From positions 1,631,704 through 1,695,703 of the forward strand of contig NW_015622544.1 of NCBI RefSeq assembly GCF_000835495.1: a stretch of DNA of 64,000 nt, given 5' to 3'. How positions within the stretch are numbered: position 1 is the first letter of the stretch; every line of letters begins with the position of its first letter. The position numbers and the translations under genes were made by a program. Of the stretch, positions 1 to 11,131 are shown in pieces. The notes under the pieces were generated by a model, which was given only the letters and a program-made list of their open reading frames with translations, ran no database searches and had not been told where the DNA came from. This DNA comes from Cladophialophora immunda. Taxonomy: Eukaryota > Ascomycota > Eurotiomycetes > Chaetothyriales > Herpotrichiellaceae.

Positions 1-2842
1 AGCCCACCCGCTGCTGAGCAGAGTCTGTTTGCAGAGTTAGGTGGGCTCGACGAGACAGCGAGTTTTGGAACTCCTGGGAGAGCCAGCTTAGCCTCCGTCG
101 CATCTACACCGGGCATCCCTGTTTATACGCCAATTAGACAGCTTACACAGCAAGAGACACCAAAAAGCGCTGTCAGGGCTGCTATGGTCGATGCTGCAAC
201 GATGACTGATTCATGGGAGCCAGAACGAGATCTACCTGACCAGAGTGGCCGTGCAGAAGAGCCTGTTGAGGAGACACCTTCTCCCTCGAGCGAGAGGGCG
301 CATTCGCCATTGCCCTCTGACTTCCCATTGCCTCCGACAGTGCCAACCTCACCAGTCAAGCATATCGACCACAGCACGCAGTACACTCCGCAGAGAGGAT
401 TACAAGAAAGTCCGATTAGGAACACTGCGTTCATCACGCCTCCGAAAACTGTCTGGGATGAGGCCCAGAGTCCAGAAATGATTCACTCCGAGGTCGATGC
501 TGCGACTCAGCCGCGGACACCCACAAGGTTCGAATTCTCAGGTCTGGTAATGCATGATACCACGCCAGTGTCTCCAGAAACCCCTCAGCCGACGCAAGCC
601 GAGCCATACACCTTCTCTGCCATTCAGTCTCAAACAACTGAGCCCGTGCAGTCTCCCGCTAAACCGACCTTCAATGGCGTCTCGGCTTCAACGCAAGCTG
701 ATGATCTTCCAGACCGTCCACGAACGGCAGAACGCGTCGTTGGAACGGGGCTTCTCGCATCTGCTGCAGCTGCTTTGGGCTTTGCGAAATCCAAGGAGAC
801 GCAAGTTCCCACAATAGCAGAGGATGAGACGAGTGAGCCAGAGAGAACGGTCAAAGAGCCTCTTGCTGAGGAAGGTGCTCCTTTGAAAGATGTGTCCGGC
901 AACAGGGGTCAACCCCAGGGGACATTGGGATCAGAAATGAAAAAAACGGCGCAGGAAGAACGACCGCCCCCCACCTCCAATCATGACCGTGGCTCTCAAA
1001 CGCTTCTTACAGCTGAAGAGATCGACGAGGCTCTTCGCCCTAAGACTGCAGTCCCCATAACACTTCCACCAAACGGCGAGTCCGCACAGAATGTCACCAG
1101 TCCCCTCAGCCCGTTGACTCCAACGGAGGGAGCTTTGATGAGTGATGCGAATGCACCTCTCACGATCAAATCAGGCCCAGAGTTCACTGCCACGGCGCCA
1201 GTTTCAGCCCCATCTCCCATCAAGCGACCGTCTAGCGCGTCAAGTCAGCGAGTATCCAGCGCAGCATCACATCCGCCTCTCCCAGCTGATCATAAGGAAG
1301 TGATCGCTAAGGCCAGCAGCCGGGTAGCATCGCCCACCAAAGAACTCGGCGGTTCAGGTCAGACATCAACGGTTATGGGCCCACCAGCTTTCCCCGCCTC
1401 TGCAATGCGTCGGCCACGCACTCCAGGAGAGTCTGTGCGGTCTCCCACTCGCGACAGCAATCAGCCACGGACGTCCAATGTCAGCCGTACACAGCGTGGG
1501 ACTGTCACTTCTCAGATATCGCGTCGTTCCTCAGTTTCCTCGTTCGCCTCGGAAATAGATGAACGCTTCAACATGCACCAGACAGGACAAGTCTCTGCTC
1601 ACAATTTTAGTACCGACCCAAGAATCATTCAAGCCATCACGCAGACCATGATCGGTGAATTCCTGTGGAAATACACACGAAAGGCCGGGCGGTCTGAAAT
1701 GTCCGAGACCCGGCATCGCCGGTATTTCTGGGTGCATCCTTACACCAAAACTCTTTACTGGTCGGACCAGGACCCCCAAACAGCCGGCAGGAGTGAGTTG
1801 AGGGCAAAGAGCGTGCTCATAGAAAGCGTTCATGTCGTTCCTGACGACAATCCCATGCCGCCGGGACTGCATCGGAAAAGCCTCGAGGTGATCACCCCCG
1901 GGAGACGCGTCAGGTTTACCGCGAGCACCGGCCAGCGACATGAGACCTGGTTCAATGCACTCAATTACTTACTGCTCCGCGGTGAGGAGAACAGTCAATA
2001 TGCAGCCGGTGGGAATGAAATTACTCGAGATGACTTGGAAGAGTTCAACGTGAATGGCGCCGGTTATGGAGCTACCTTGATTCCAAGCAATAGCCGAATG
2101 AGTCTCTCAAGCTACAACTCCCGTACAACGCGAGGCTCCCACCGTAACTCGGGGACCCAGCGCCAACAGCTCCCGCCCGGCGCGATGGCAGCCAGCAGTA
2201 CCACGCGTGTCCCTCAGGACTCCACGGCGAGCCGCACCGCTCCAAACTCCACAGTGCGGCGAAGTCGGGTGGAACAGTCTCAAGAACCTGACAAAGATCG
2301 CACAGTTCGCGCTAGCAGCGTGAGTCGGTTTTCGCGTATGCTGGGGTCAGTGACTGGACGGACGCCTAGAGTGAGCGAGGCGACGGTCAACACTCCTACA
2401 CGCCCTAGCGGCACAAGGAGTGAAGGGGGGAGTATCTACGATGCCAGCGTTGTTAGCGATGGGCGGAAGGATTCTGCTGAGGAGTTGAGGAGGGAGATGC
2501 TGAGGCAGGAGGAGGCGGCGTGGAATGGAGGACTGGAGAATGTGAGGGCATGTTGTGATGGTACGTCCTTTGTCCCCCCCTAATGAATGCACTTTGTCGA
2601 ACCCGGTTACTGATATCGTTATTGCAGGCAAACACGATGTCTCGACCCTGAGTCACAGTCACCGCCATGCCTCGTCAATCAGCCACGGGCACAGGAATCT
2701 CGGCTTGAGCATGAGCCTCCGAGGCTCGGTCAGGAGACGAGATCAGTCCAGCACTCCAGGCCCCACTGCCTCTACCTCTGCGGCGTCCGGATTGAACGCA
2801 ACGACCCCCACGAGACAAGCGGCAGCGGCCACAGCGTCATAG
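1..2842 (+). CDS. apsA: ApsA/Num1-like cortical anchor with PH domain, 3' portion (5' partial)
   Basis: The reading frame is open from base 1, so the start lies outside the window. Exons are ..2560 and 2628-2842; the 67-base intron begins GTACGT and ends TTGCAG, and joins the frames to give ...CDGKHD. The visible protein is a long Ser/Thr/Pro-rich disordered region followed by a PH domain at about bases 1610-1980, containing GEFLWKYTRK, a YFWVHPYTKTLYW strand and a final W-helix (HETWFNALNYLLLR). This arrangement is that of the C-terminus of fungal Num1/ApsA, which binds plasma-membrane phosphoinositide and anchors dynein and mitochondria at the cortex for nuclear positioning. The N-terminal coiled coil expected of the family is off the window. 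The family call rests on the PH domain and the disordered flank. It runs convergently into the fyv10 gene. Confidence 0.8.
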
Positions 2843-4422
2843 AGGACGTTGAGGCTGTGCTCGAGCGATGGGGGGATAAATTGAGAACGAATCAACGACG
2901 ACTTTGGCGCATCTTCCCTTGATCACGGTTTTCCTTGTCGCTTGCACCTTTGCTCTCCAACCACCAAAAAAAAAAGTCGAGGGTCCTTATCATCTGGATT
3001 GTATCAGGCGTCGGTTCTACCACCTTTTTCCTATGTCTGCAATGTCAGTTTTCTGTGGTGATTAGCATGGCAATGCACGGTGACGACTTTGATGTGGTGG
3101 ACAGAGCAAGTACTGAAGTCTGAGTCTGAGTTTGAGGTTGAGGGTTGAGTAGGGGCCTTGTCCTGGATGAGGCCAGCAGGGCATCGGAGCATCGGGGCAT
3201 CAGGGCCAAAAGGCACGCAATCTTGTTCTTAATGTTTTGTTTGTTTCTTACTTCCTTCGTTGTGCTCTATTTTGTTCCTGCTGGTAGATAGTGGTGGTGG
3301 TGGTGGTTCCTCGCAACACGGTCGTAGTCATGCTCATGCTAATGCTCACGGGGCGTACACACGGGCACGGAGGTATTGGTTTGAGAATAATGAATGAATC
3401 GAGATGAGAAACGAGTTCTGTGCTAGTCTTCTTTATTTCTTGCTTGCCTGCTACAGAACCTACCCACCTATCTCCCTACTTACCTAGGTCCCGTGTGTCG
3501 AATGACCCATCCACCATCCACCGCTTTGCTTGCTGCTACTGCTACTGCTGCTGCGGCGATGGGGTGTGGATGTGAGTGAGGGAGGGTGAGGGCGTGGATG
3601 ATGTGATGGCATCTATATTCCCCTGGTTCTTCCCTCTCTTTACTTCCCCTTGTTCCTATCTCCTTTGTTCTCCTCCTCCCCTTCCCCGACGCCGTCGAAG
3701 CCAGTGTGCAGGTGGAGGGGGAGAGTAGAGCCGAGTGCTGAGCGTTGAGTGCTGTGTGCCGGAGTCGGAGTATAAAGGAGGTATTCATTCTGTCTTTCCA
3801 AAGGTGCCACGATGGGCTGATTGATCGGACGCTCGACAAGTTGACTGATTAAATAGCATACCTAGGTGGCTGGCTAGACAAGTCGAGAAACTATCCACCA
3901 GCAGCTTTCATTCGAATTGGTCATTATCTCATTTCCTCCTCGTCATTTCATTCCTGTCGCTCCACCAGCTGCGTTGTCCACGGACCATGACCATGACCCA
4001 AGTAACAGGCCTGGCGAGGGTTCAGCGAAGATCGGAGTATATTGTACTACATCTTGTAGTCGATGCCTCTAGGGCTCGTCCCTTCCCTCCAACTCTTTTC
4101 TCCCTCTGGTCCTCTTTGAGCTGGTTCAGGTCTCCTTCCTTCTGGTTGCCTTCCGGTATTCGAGGCTATGGTTGGAGGTGGTTTTCCTCTCAGAGAAGAG
4201 ACCAAGATCGTGCTGTCTCCTGCCATGGAATCAGTGTAGGCCTTGGGTAGGGTGATGGCAAGTCTGCCCTCGGGTAGAGTGGTAGCACAAGTTGAGATCC
4301 TCGGCGTCTGTTAGATAACATCCCATTATCTTTTGAGGTAGAGCATTGCCCCCTATTTGCAATCCAGTCCTTAGCAGCTTATAGTGCTATTTGTGACCAT
4401 TTTCTCCCAGACACCTGTTCCA
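2843..4422. other. Convergent 3' intergenic spacer with simple repeats
   Basis: This 1.58-kb stretch lies between two convergent stops. It holds a TGG run at 3291-3306, a GCTACT-type run near 3529-3555 and T/C-rich stretches that fit 3' UTRs. Open frames here (for example 3480-3839 minus) are low-complexity and show no family motif. I see no gene in it. Confidence 0.5.
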
Positions 4423-5791
4423 TCACATAATATAAACCTTCTTAACCTGATCCCAAGTGAAACTTTGACCAGTCGTGGGATCTCTCACTTCCCCTTCCTT
4501 GCCAATCTGTACCTCGTGCATGCCGCCTTCGCCACCAAGTCCGCCACCGCCAGCCATGACGAGTTTTCGCTGCAACTCTTCCAGCCGTTCACGGCCGTAG
4601 ATGCGCCCGTTGGGTAAGACAACAGGATCCGGTTCAACAGAGCTAGTAGTGTGGTGTGCGTAGGGGACATCGCGCGCCAGTTCGTTCAGCTCCATGCTGC
4701 AGATCGGACACAAAGAGGAATTCGTCGCGATACGAGCGTGACCCGGCGTTGAAGAGCTGGCAGGGTTATAGGCACTGTGGCATGCAGGAGTTTTCAATGC
4801 TGAGAGACCCGCTGACAGTGCGACGTGAAGCAGTGGCTGAATTGGTAGGGACAGCAAGGTGTGGTGGGTTTCGACAAACAAGTTGGATAAGTGGTGCCAC
4901 CGCGATGGGGCAAACAGTGTGCGATATGGCTCGGTAGTTGTGTCCGGTGACTGCACCAATAGACCAGCTGCTTGCATGATCGACACTTTTCGGGACGCGA
5001 TATGCGGCGTCAGGTACTGTTGGGCATGGACTCTCGCCTCCATTTTCTTTGCGGTTGTCCCTGCGCGGACCAGTTCAATAAATTGTTGGAACCGGAGTTC
5101 AAATTCGAGGTCAGTGGTTTTGTGGGGCGCTGTGACGAGTTTCTTGAGGGAGTTTTTGTTCTCGTTTATCCAGGCCATGGCGTCCCTGGTTTCGCCGCGG
5201 GTGAGTGACGAAGCAATCTTATGGCATGTAACGAATGTGTCAAGGTCAATCAGGTGAGAGATCTGCTTGGTCTCAGCGAGTGAGATGGCTGTTTTTGAGT
5301 AGCCTGAGCGGAGAAGGTAATCGACAATGAGGCGGTCGAGACGAGCTCGTGACCACTGGTCGTATTTGACGTCCACCAGGGAAGGAATGTCGTATAAGTC
5401 TTGTAAGTGCTTGATTCGCTTGGCCGAATGGTCATGAAGAGCCTCTTCCTCGATGTGTAGTTTTTCCAACTTGCGTTTGAAGTTCTGCATCCTTTGAATC
5501 ATGGCATCGAGGGAGGCCAGCGTCTGCTCGGTGGTTTGTGACGAGCTGAGTGCAGCATTTGCGGTATCCTTGAGGGCGGGAAGGATGTAGTCTCTCTCTC
5601 GCTCCACATAACGTTGGGTATTTCTGAAATTGCGTTTGACGAGTTCATGGGGGAGGCGGAGGAGTGGTTGGTCCTGTCGTCGCACCGTCAGATACACTTG
5701 ACTTTGCATACGGTGCCCGATCAGTGGGGTGCATTACCAGCAGGACATGGCTGTCTGCGTTGAGTTTGGTGGCAGACAAGTCTGCGGCCAT
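4423..5791 (-). CDS. fyv10: GID/CTLH E3 ubiquitin ligase subunit Fyv10/Gid9 (MAEA-like)
   Basis: Exon 1 is 5738-5791 (18 codons, MAADLSATKLN...) and exon 2 is 4423-5673; the 64-base intron (GTAATG...ACGACAG) is in phase 0 and restores ...LLDQPLLRLPHEL, the N-terminal signature of this family. The product is 434 residues. A helical N-terminus is followed by LisH (about 125-156, YDQWSRARLDRLIVDYLL), CTLH (about 163-220) and a C-terminal degenerate RING (CPIC at 320-323, a His near 338, then LPNGRIYG). Fyv10/Gid9 pairs with Rmd5/Gid2 as the catalytic RING core of the GID ligase, which in yeast degrades gluconeogenic enzymes. Length and domain order match the family. It diverges from a small membrane-protein gene. 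Confidence 0.92.
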
Positions 5792-6707
5792 TTTGGGACG
5801 CTGGAGGTGATGTGGGAGTAATCGACAACTTATATCGAAGAGCAACCTAGACACATCTGGATGACACTCTGTGGTTCATTCGTCTTGGTGGTAGACAAGG
5901 TAGTCAAGTGAGTGAAGTCGTCGAGTCGTCAAGTCTAGTAGGTGGGAGACTGCGGGCAGGCGACCCGGGCATTATGACAGCGGAGTGCTCTGCAGTAGCG
6001 GCTACGGGTAAGTATAGCACCTGCGACGGCAACGAAACAAATTCCAGAAAGAGAGGCACATGGCACACATGGCAAACCACGGCACACACATCTCCACTCC
6101 GTGCTTCGGTACTCTACTCATCTAATTGTACATGATTTGTGCAGCGGCATTATGTTACCATGTTACGAGACTCTCAACTCGGCTCTCGGTTGCGTTGCCT
6201 TCGACCGCGTTCTGAAGAAATCCAACAGCGAGGGCATAGTCCAGTCTACTTGTATGTATGCCTTCGACAAAACCACTGCAAGTTAGGCAGCCTGTGGCGC
6301 TTTTCACCCTGACATGCACGCAGTCCCTGCTTCAGGAGCCTCTTGGAAGTAGGGCTCGTTTGCAGCCGAGCTATCTATTCATCCAACATAGCGGACAAAG
6401 ACTCCCGCAGACTTGTTGTACGAAGCAGCCCAGTGGGCAATTGTTGCGAGGCCGGATCCCCTGGCATTTTCTAACCGAATACGATGTACGCTTTGCACAG
6501 CCTCGAGGCCTGGAAGAATCCGCTCAAGAGTCTCGGACGACTGTAATCCGTCAGTGTCCATACCATGACGACAGGCTGATGCGGCCACGCTCCACCTTAG
6601 CCGGCGTAAGCAATTGCCTCGCAAAGCTTTAAAGGCCAGAGAAACATCATGTTGGCTGGTAAGAAGTAATTCAGCCGCTGTTGCCGTCCAAGTCGTCTTT
6701 GGCCACC
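5792..6707. promoter_or_regulatory. Divergent intergenic region, fyv10 / small membrane protein
   Basis: These 916 bases separate two start codons that point away from each other, so they must carry both promoters. I found no convincing gene. The 81-codon minus-strand frame at 6379-6624 starts and ends without family features. Confidence 0.4.
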
Positions 6708-7220
6708 ATGACAGTTCCGGTGCGTCCAGCTATCCTCACCGCCGTCGCGGTACTCCAGCTTGTCCTAAGCTTCATTGCTCTGATCCTTGCGGCCTTTTCT
6801 GCTGTTTGTTTCGGCGCCGAGTTTGCGTATGGCGTTGTTTGGTGGTCGGTAAGTGCCAATCCCATCTAGAGTGTGAGTTCTACACGATTCGCATGCTGAA
6901 TGCAGAACATTGCTTAGTTTGGCTGGACACTGGTCATTTCTTGCCTTCGCTGGTGGACTCATGATCTTCGACGCTCGACCATAGAACAGCTGGTCCATCT
7001 TGCCTTTGAAGTTTTCACTCTGCTCGACTGGGTGGTCGCCACCGGTGTCCTTGTTTCTTTGAACATACACTTGCATCACCTCCGCCAAACATATGCATTC
7101 GATGTCAAGCATGATATCCCACTGACGGGCGAGTTGATAACGCATCTATTTACGAGCGTGGGTATAGGTGGGCTTTACTGCAGCTATGCTTTGAATGCAG
7201 TCACGGGTATAATCTTGTAG
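6708..7220 (+). CDS. Small MARVEL-like multi-pass membrane protein, hypothetical
   Basis: The start ATG at 6708 sits in a good context (CCACCATG). Exon 1, 6708-6848, encodes a long hydrophobic segment (ILTAVAVLQLVLSFIALILAA) ending in YGVVWWS before a GTAAGT donor. The best acceptor is at 6917 (TTGCTTAG), giving exon 2 6918-7220 and about 147 residues. The acceptor at 6905 would stop at once. Exon 2 carries a second hydrophobic segment (FEVFTLLDWVVATGVLVSL). The layout (first transmembrane segment, WWS, later helix beginning LAFEVFTLLDW) recalls small fungal MARVEL-type proteins, usually with four segments. Near 6925-6990 two frames both look hydrophobic, so a frameshift or an unrecognised short intron is possible. 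Function unknown. Confidence 0.45.
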
Positions 7221-7519
7221 GTCGTATCGCTTTGATTAGATTCTTCCTGCTGACATGGTGGAAGCATAATGCTTCTGTTCTCGACCTATGGGAGTATCAA
7301 GCTTCTGAGAATATCAAGAGAACAAACATTGAGCGAGAATCTTGAGAAAGACGGTTCGTACGAGAAGCTTTCAACGCAGGAGCAACTGGTACGAAAGGTG
7401 CCATCCTACTGAACGATGCGGACGCTTTCAGAACTTCTTTGCAAGAGCCGATAAAGGACCAGTTGAACCCTCACAGGGATGCCGCTCGATGATGAAGCCG
7501 TTACGACAGTCTCGGATCC

Positions 7520-8440
7520 TCATCCCAACAGCGAATACCCGAGATCCTTCCCACTACCCATCTCCACCAATCTTTTCCGCATGGCCTCGGCCCTTTCGCC
7601 CTTGCGTCCCTCGATCGAGAACTGCGCTCTGTCGACCCAGTCTCCAACGGCATGCTGCAAGACTTGTCGGGCACGCTCGGTTCCATGGCCTGCCAATCCC
7701 ACGGATCCGTGCAACGTCATCCGACCCAGCTCCTTGGACGTGTCGATGCCCTTGTAGACACCTCGATGAAGGATGTTGCTGTCGTAAAAGACCGCGTCTC
7801 CAGGCTGCAATTCGACCAGGAGTTGGCCTGGTAGATTTGGCTCGTAGGGGGCTGCTTCTCTCTCCGTCTCGGTCCTTACTCGCCGATGACTGCCCGGTAC
7901 CACAATGAGAGATGCGTCTTCAAAAAGCGCAATGTTATACTGCGCATGTAACTGTTGACCCTCGGCGCTTTTATCCTTGAGCTGTCTCTCTTCTTCTTCA
8001 GGCGTCACGTCGGGCCGAATGTCGTCTCGATGCCAGCGAAGCTCAAAGTCAACCTGGTCGGCAGGACTGACCAGGAGATTGAACAGTTCCATCACAAGCT
8101 TGTCGTCGCCTTCCGGGTCGCCCTTGAGACCGACGAGCTCTTTGACCACGTCGAGGATCTCGTCCGAAAAGTAGACTTCGGCGAAAGTGTCTCGGACGTT
8201 CATGTCCGGGTGAAGCAAATGCTGGACGCCCCATATGTTGTCGCCTGGTTGCCATTCCTGCCAGGGTGGGTATTGCTTGGGCACGGTGCGCACGTATGGC
8301 CATTTACCGTTCCTTGCCCGCTCGGTGGTGTACTTGCAAGATGCTTTTAGCGCCAACACGACGTGTGGTGGCAGCAGATGCGGGATCTTGACAAAGCCGT
8401 CTTTGCGTAGGGCGTCGAGATATGGGGTGGAGGACACCAT
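7520..8440 (-). CDS. Phytanoyl-CoA dioxygenase (PhyH)-like Fe(II)/2-oxoglutarate oxygenase
   Basis: A single exon of 306 residues starts at the ATG at 8440 (MVSSTPYLDAL); the frame upstream is low-quality and is not counted. The jelly-roll oxygenase signature is complete: HxD at H137/D139 (RWHRDD), the distal iron ligand H225 (SNILHRG) and R240 (LGRMTLH) for the 2-oxoglutarate carboxylate. PhyH family members hydroxylate lipids or secondary-metabolite intermediates, and the substrate cannot be read from sequence. No C-terminal peroxisomal SKL-type signal is present (ends YSLLG), which argues against classical phytanoyl-CoA oxidation. It lies 290 bases downstream of a Zn2Cys6 regulator on the same strand, which may control it. 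Confidence 0.85.
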   Translation of the reverse strand: MVSSTPYLDALRKDGFVKIPHLLPPHVVLALKASCKYTTERARNGKWPYVRTVPKQYPPWQEWQPGDNIWGVQHLLHPDMNVRDTFAEVYFSDEILDVVKELVGLKGDPEGDDKLVMELFNLLVSPADQVDFELRWHRDDIRPDVTPEEEERQLKDKSAEGQQLHAQYNIALFEDASLIVVPGSHRRVRTETEREAAPYEPNLPGQLLVELQPGDAVFYDSNILHRGVYKGIDTSKELGRMTLHGSVGLAGHGTERARQVLQHAVGDWVDRAQFSIEGRKGERAEAMRKRLVEMGSGKDLGYSLLG

Positions 8441-8730
8441 GGTTTTTTTGTGTCGAGCTTCTTGTCGGGGAAGCCCGCCACGCGCCAGATGTAGGATGGG
8501 ACAATGTACAAGAAACTCGAGTATGAGGGGTTGATGGTTATGTGACCAAGATCTGGATCCGAATCTCAGTCTCAGTCTCTGGAGGCGTGAGGATCGAGGG
8601 GCGGTGGTGGTGGTGTCTTCCCCGCACCAACGTCGGTGCCTCGCTTCCGACTGCAACGTACCAAGTTCCCAGCGCAGCCTGCGCCACTCACAGTCCTCGG
8701 CCTCCCCCTTCGCTGATGTGTGGCACCCCT

Positions 8731-9978
8731 TCACATTATGTACATGTGTTGCAGTGATAGATCCACCGAAACCCTTTCTAGCGGCCATTGAACCAGTGGC
8801 CCGAATTCGAGAGGCAGCACACGCGCAATGGCCCGGACCAGACGGGCACCTACACCCTCCAGCCACCATATGTCCCTAAACGCCTCCAGAGCCACGCCGT
8901 AATGCGCCAGGATCGCGAGCGCCATTTGGTCCTGAGCTCGGAGCAGTCGAACCAAATCGGCCCCGACGTAATGAGGCCAACCGATCATGTCATCAAAGAT
9001 CCGACGCTCGGTGTCTTGGGTGGGGAACGCGTTCGTCAACATCTCGATGCTGCGCACATAGACGGGGATGTTGGCTGTTGTTTCTCTCGCGACGCTCAAT
9101 CCGGGATTGTCGCCCAGATGATGCACGTACGACAAGAGGCTGCCGAGCGCGTTTTGCGGGCCCTCGATCAATTCGGAGAGTATGCTTCGAGGCTCGGTCC
9201 CCCGTGCCATCAGAGGTTGCATGCCGCCTTGCCGCAGCCATACTTCGCCTTCAAAAGCAATCACAGTGGCGCCAATCACGTATTCGAAGACGGAAGCGAC
9301 TTCGGCAATGTACTCGTGGCCGTCGATCTCGCTGTCCAACACGGAGATAAACGAGTACTCTGTAAAAGGTCAGTAAAACACACAAAAATCCCCGGGACCA
9401 AAGGAAAACTTACGGATGGCAAGAAGCAGGGCGGAAAACGCAAAGAGAGCGTGACAGTTCTCCGCCGTGATGTTTTCAAGCTGCGGAATATACCCCTCCA
9501 ACGCTCTGTCCTGGTGTTGGCTTGCAAGGTCGAGGTACTTTGTCTGCAGTGGAAGTGGGGATGTACATCGAATATGCATCGCGGCCAATGCCAGCACCCC
9601 GTGCCTCAGAAAGGGCTGGCTCAAGGCAAGACCCGGGACTGTCACCTGCCACATTGGAGCCAATTCGTACCGGTCACCCATGGTGAAGCAGGTGGCCTCT
9701 GACCAGCGCCGGATGAGTTCTTCATCATGCTGATCGAGCATGTCGGTCATGTGTTCGAGACTCTGGGCGCTGGCTGATGCTTGGGGGGTGCTGCTTGAGC
9801 TCTCGCCCGAGGACTGCACCAGCGGTCCACCACTGGGATCCGAGTCGAGAAACGAACAACGCCCACCGAGTCTGTTGCAGTTGGCACAGATAGGGCGCTC
9901 CTCACCACACCTGATCCTTCTCTGTTTGCAATTGGCACATCCGTGGCGAGACTTGGTATGGAACCGGCGGGACGGCAT
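8731..9978 (-). CDS. Zn2Cys6 transcription factor, Upc2-like type
   Basis: Exons are 9414-9978 and 8731-9359; the 54-base phase-1 intron (GTAAGT...TTTACAG) joins LLLAIQ to YSFIS, giving 397 residues. The N-terminal binuclear cluster follows C-x2-C-x6-C-x6-C-x2-C-x6-C (CANCKQRRIRC...ICANC), starting near residue 14. A Ser-rich linker follows, then a helical region (RRWSEATCF...FLRHGVLALAAMHI) typical of regulators annotated as sterol-uptake-control-like in Pezizomycotina. A nuclear DNA-binding role is established for the cluster; the target genes are not known. It is the upstream gene of a same-strand pair with the PhyH-like oxygenase. Confidence 0.88.
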
Positions 9979-11131
9979 TCTGAATCATGCTGTTTTTGGG
10001 CAGTGACAATGGAGGTTTTGATAAACACAGGGCCAAAGTTGGCACTGCTCCGAAAGTGACGAGGGACATATTGGCAGCCCTCTTATAGCCTTCTGGCCCC
10101 TTTGCACCTCTGCCATTCTTCCGACCGTTTATCGCCAAAGACTCGGTTGTAGCTTCCAAGGCGCACAATTGCCTGACTCTTGAACCGAGAGCAATTGGCA
10201 CCCAAGTGTTTCAAGGGAAGGGCGACGACGAACAACGGCCCAGCGAGCGGATCAGGCGCACAACTAGCTTCCGGACTGAACACCAGCTGCGTATGCAAGG
10301 TCAAGGTCAGAGTGGCAACAATAATTCATATGGAAGCTGTGCATCCCCGTGTGCGGCGCGAGGCTGAGACGGGGCAGGGGGTGGGGGGGGGGGTTAGTTA
10401 GTGTGCAGCGTTTAAAGCCGCTAGGCGCTCTGGACGACGCGACCTGATTGCTCCGTCGGAGCTAACACTGGGGCTGAATCGCCAGGCTAGCGGGCGAACC
10501 CCTGTCACCGAGCCGGCTTAGAACCGATGCTATACTGCTTGTGTATGGGGGACGCTGAAGAGACGGCATGGCCTCCGCCAATCAAGCAGAAATTCTTGTG
10601 TGTTCCCAGCATCGCCACCTCGTCCAGGGCCATCTCGGTTCTCGAGGGCGTATGTGTCCCTTCGATGTCTCGGGGAAATGCCTCTTTCGACTCGCTTGGG
10701 CATGGTGTACGGTGCTCCTCGGCTGTGTAGACAGCGAAACGGCATTGGATACTGGATGCTTGATTTCACAAGAGGAGATGGTATTGATTGAGATTTGCCC
10801 TGGATCCGGCCTCTGGTAGAGAGTTTTGTCCTATGTAATGTACAATTGGCCGCTATGCTCGAGGGCAAAAAGTACCGAATTTCCGACCGAATGACAGACC
10901 ACCTTCGAGCAGCCGGGAATGCCTTTCGGAGGGGTTTCTAGAGGCAGGCCGAATACACAGCCATAGAGGTCGATTCGAAAATGATGGAGAAACAAAGTCG
11001 AGACATTCGTCAACCGCTCGTCGTGGTCTGAGGCGTCTGAAGCGCCTGCAGAAGAAATCCATTCCATCTCTCATCGCAAGACTTGTTTGGCACACTCATT
11101 GTTGACATTTCCATCCATCCTTCAGTGCAAC
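9979..11131. promoter_or_regulatory. Upstream region of the Zn2Cys6 gene, no gene seen
   Basis: These 1.15 kb carry the promoter of the regulator and the 3' side of the 11132-12343 gene. Short frames on both strands lack family features. A G-rich tract lies in the middle. Confidence 0.4.
10371..10393. repeat. G-rich homopolymer tract
   Basis: Runs of G (GGGG, then five G, then a longer uninterrupted run) interrupted by single C and T. It could form a G-quadruplex, or mark an assembly-sensitive homopolymer. Confidence 0.7.

Noticed and set aside
6379..6624. 81-codon minus frame upstream of fyv10
   Set aside because: Short, no motif and no clear splice partners.
8788..9702. 304-codon plus-strand frame
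   Set aside because: It is antisense across both exons and the intron of the Zn2Cys6 gene and carries no motif.
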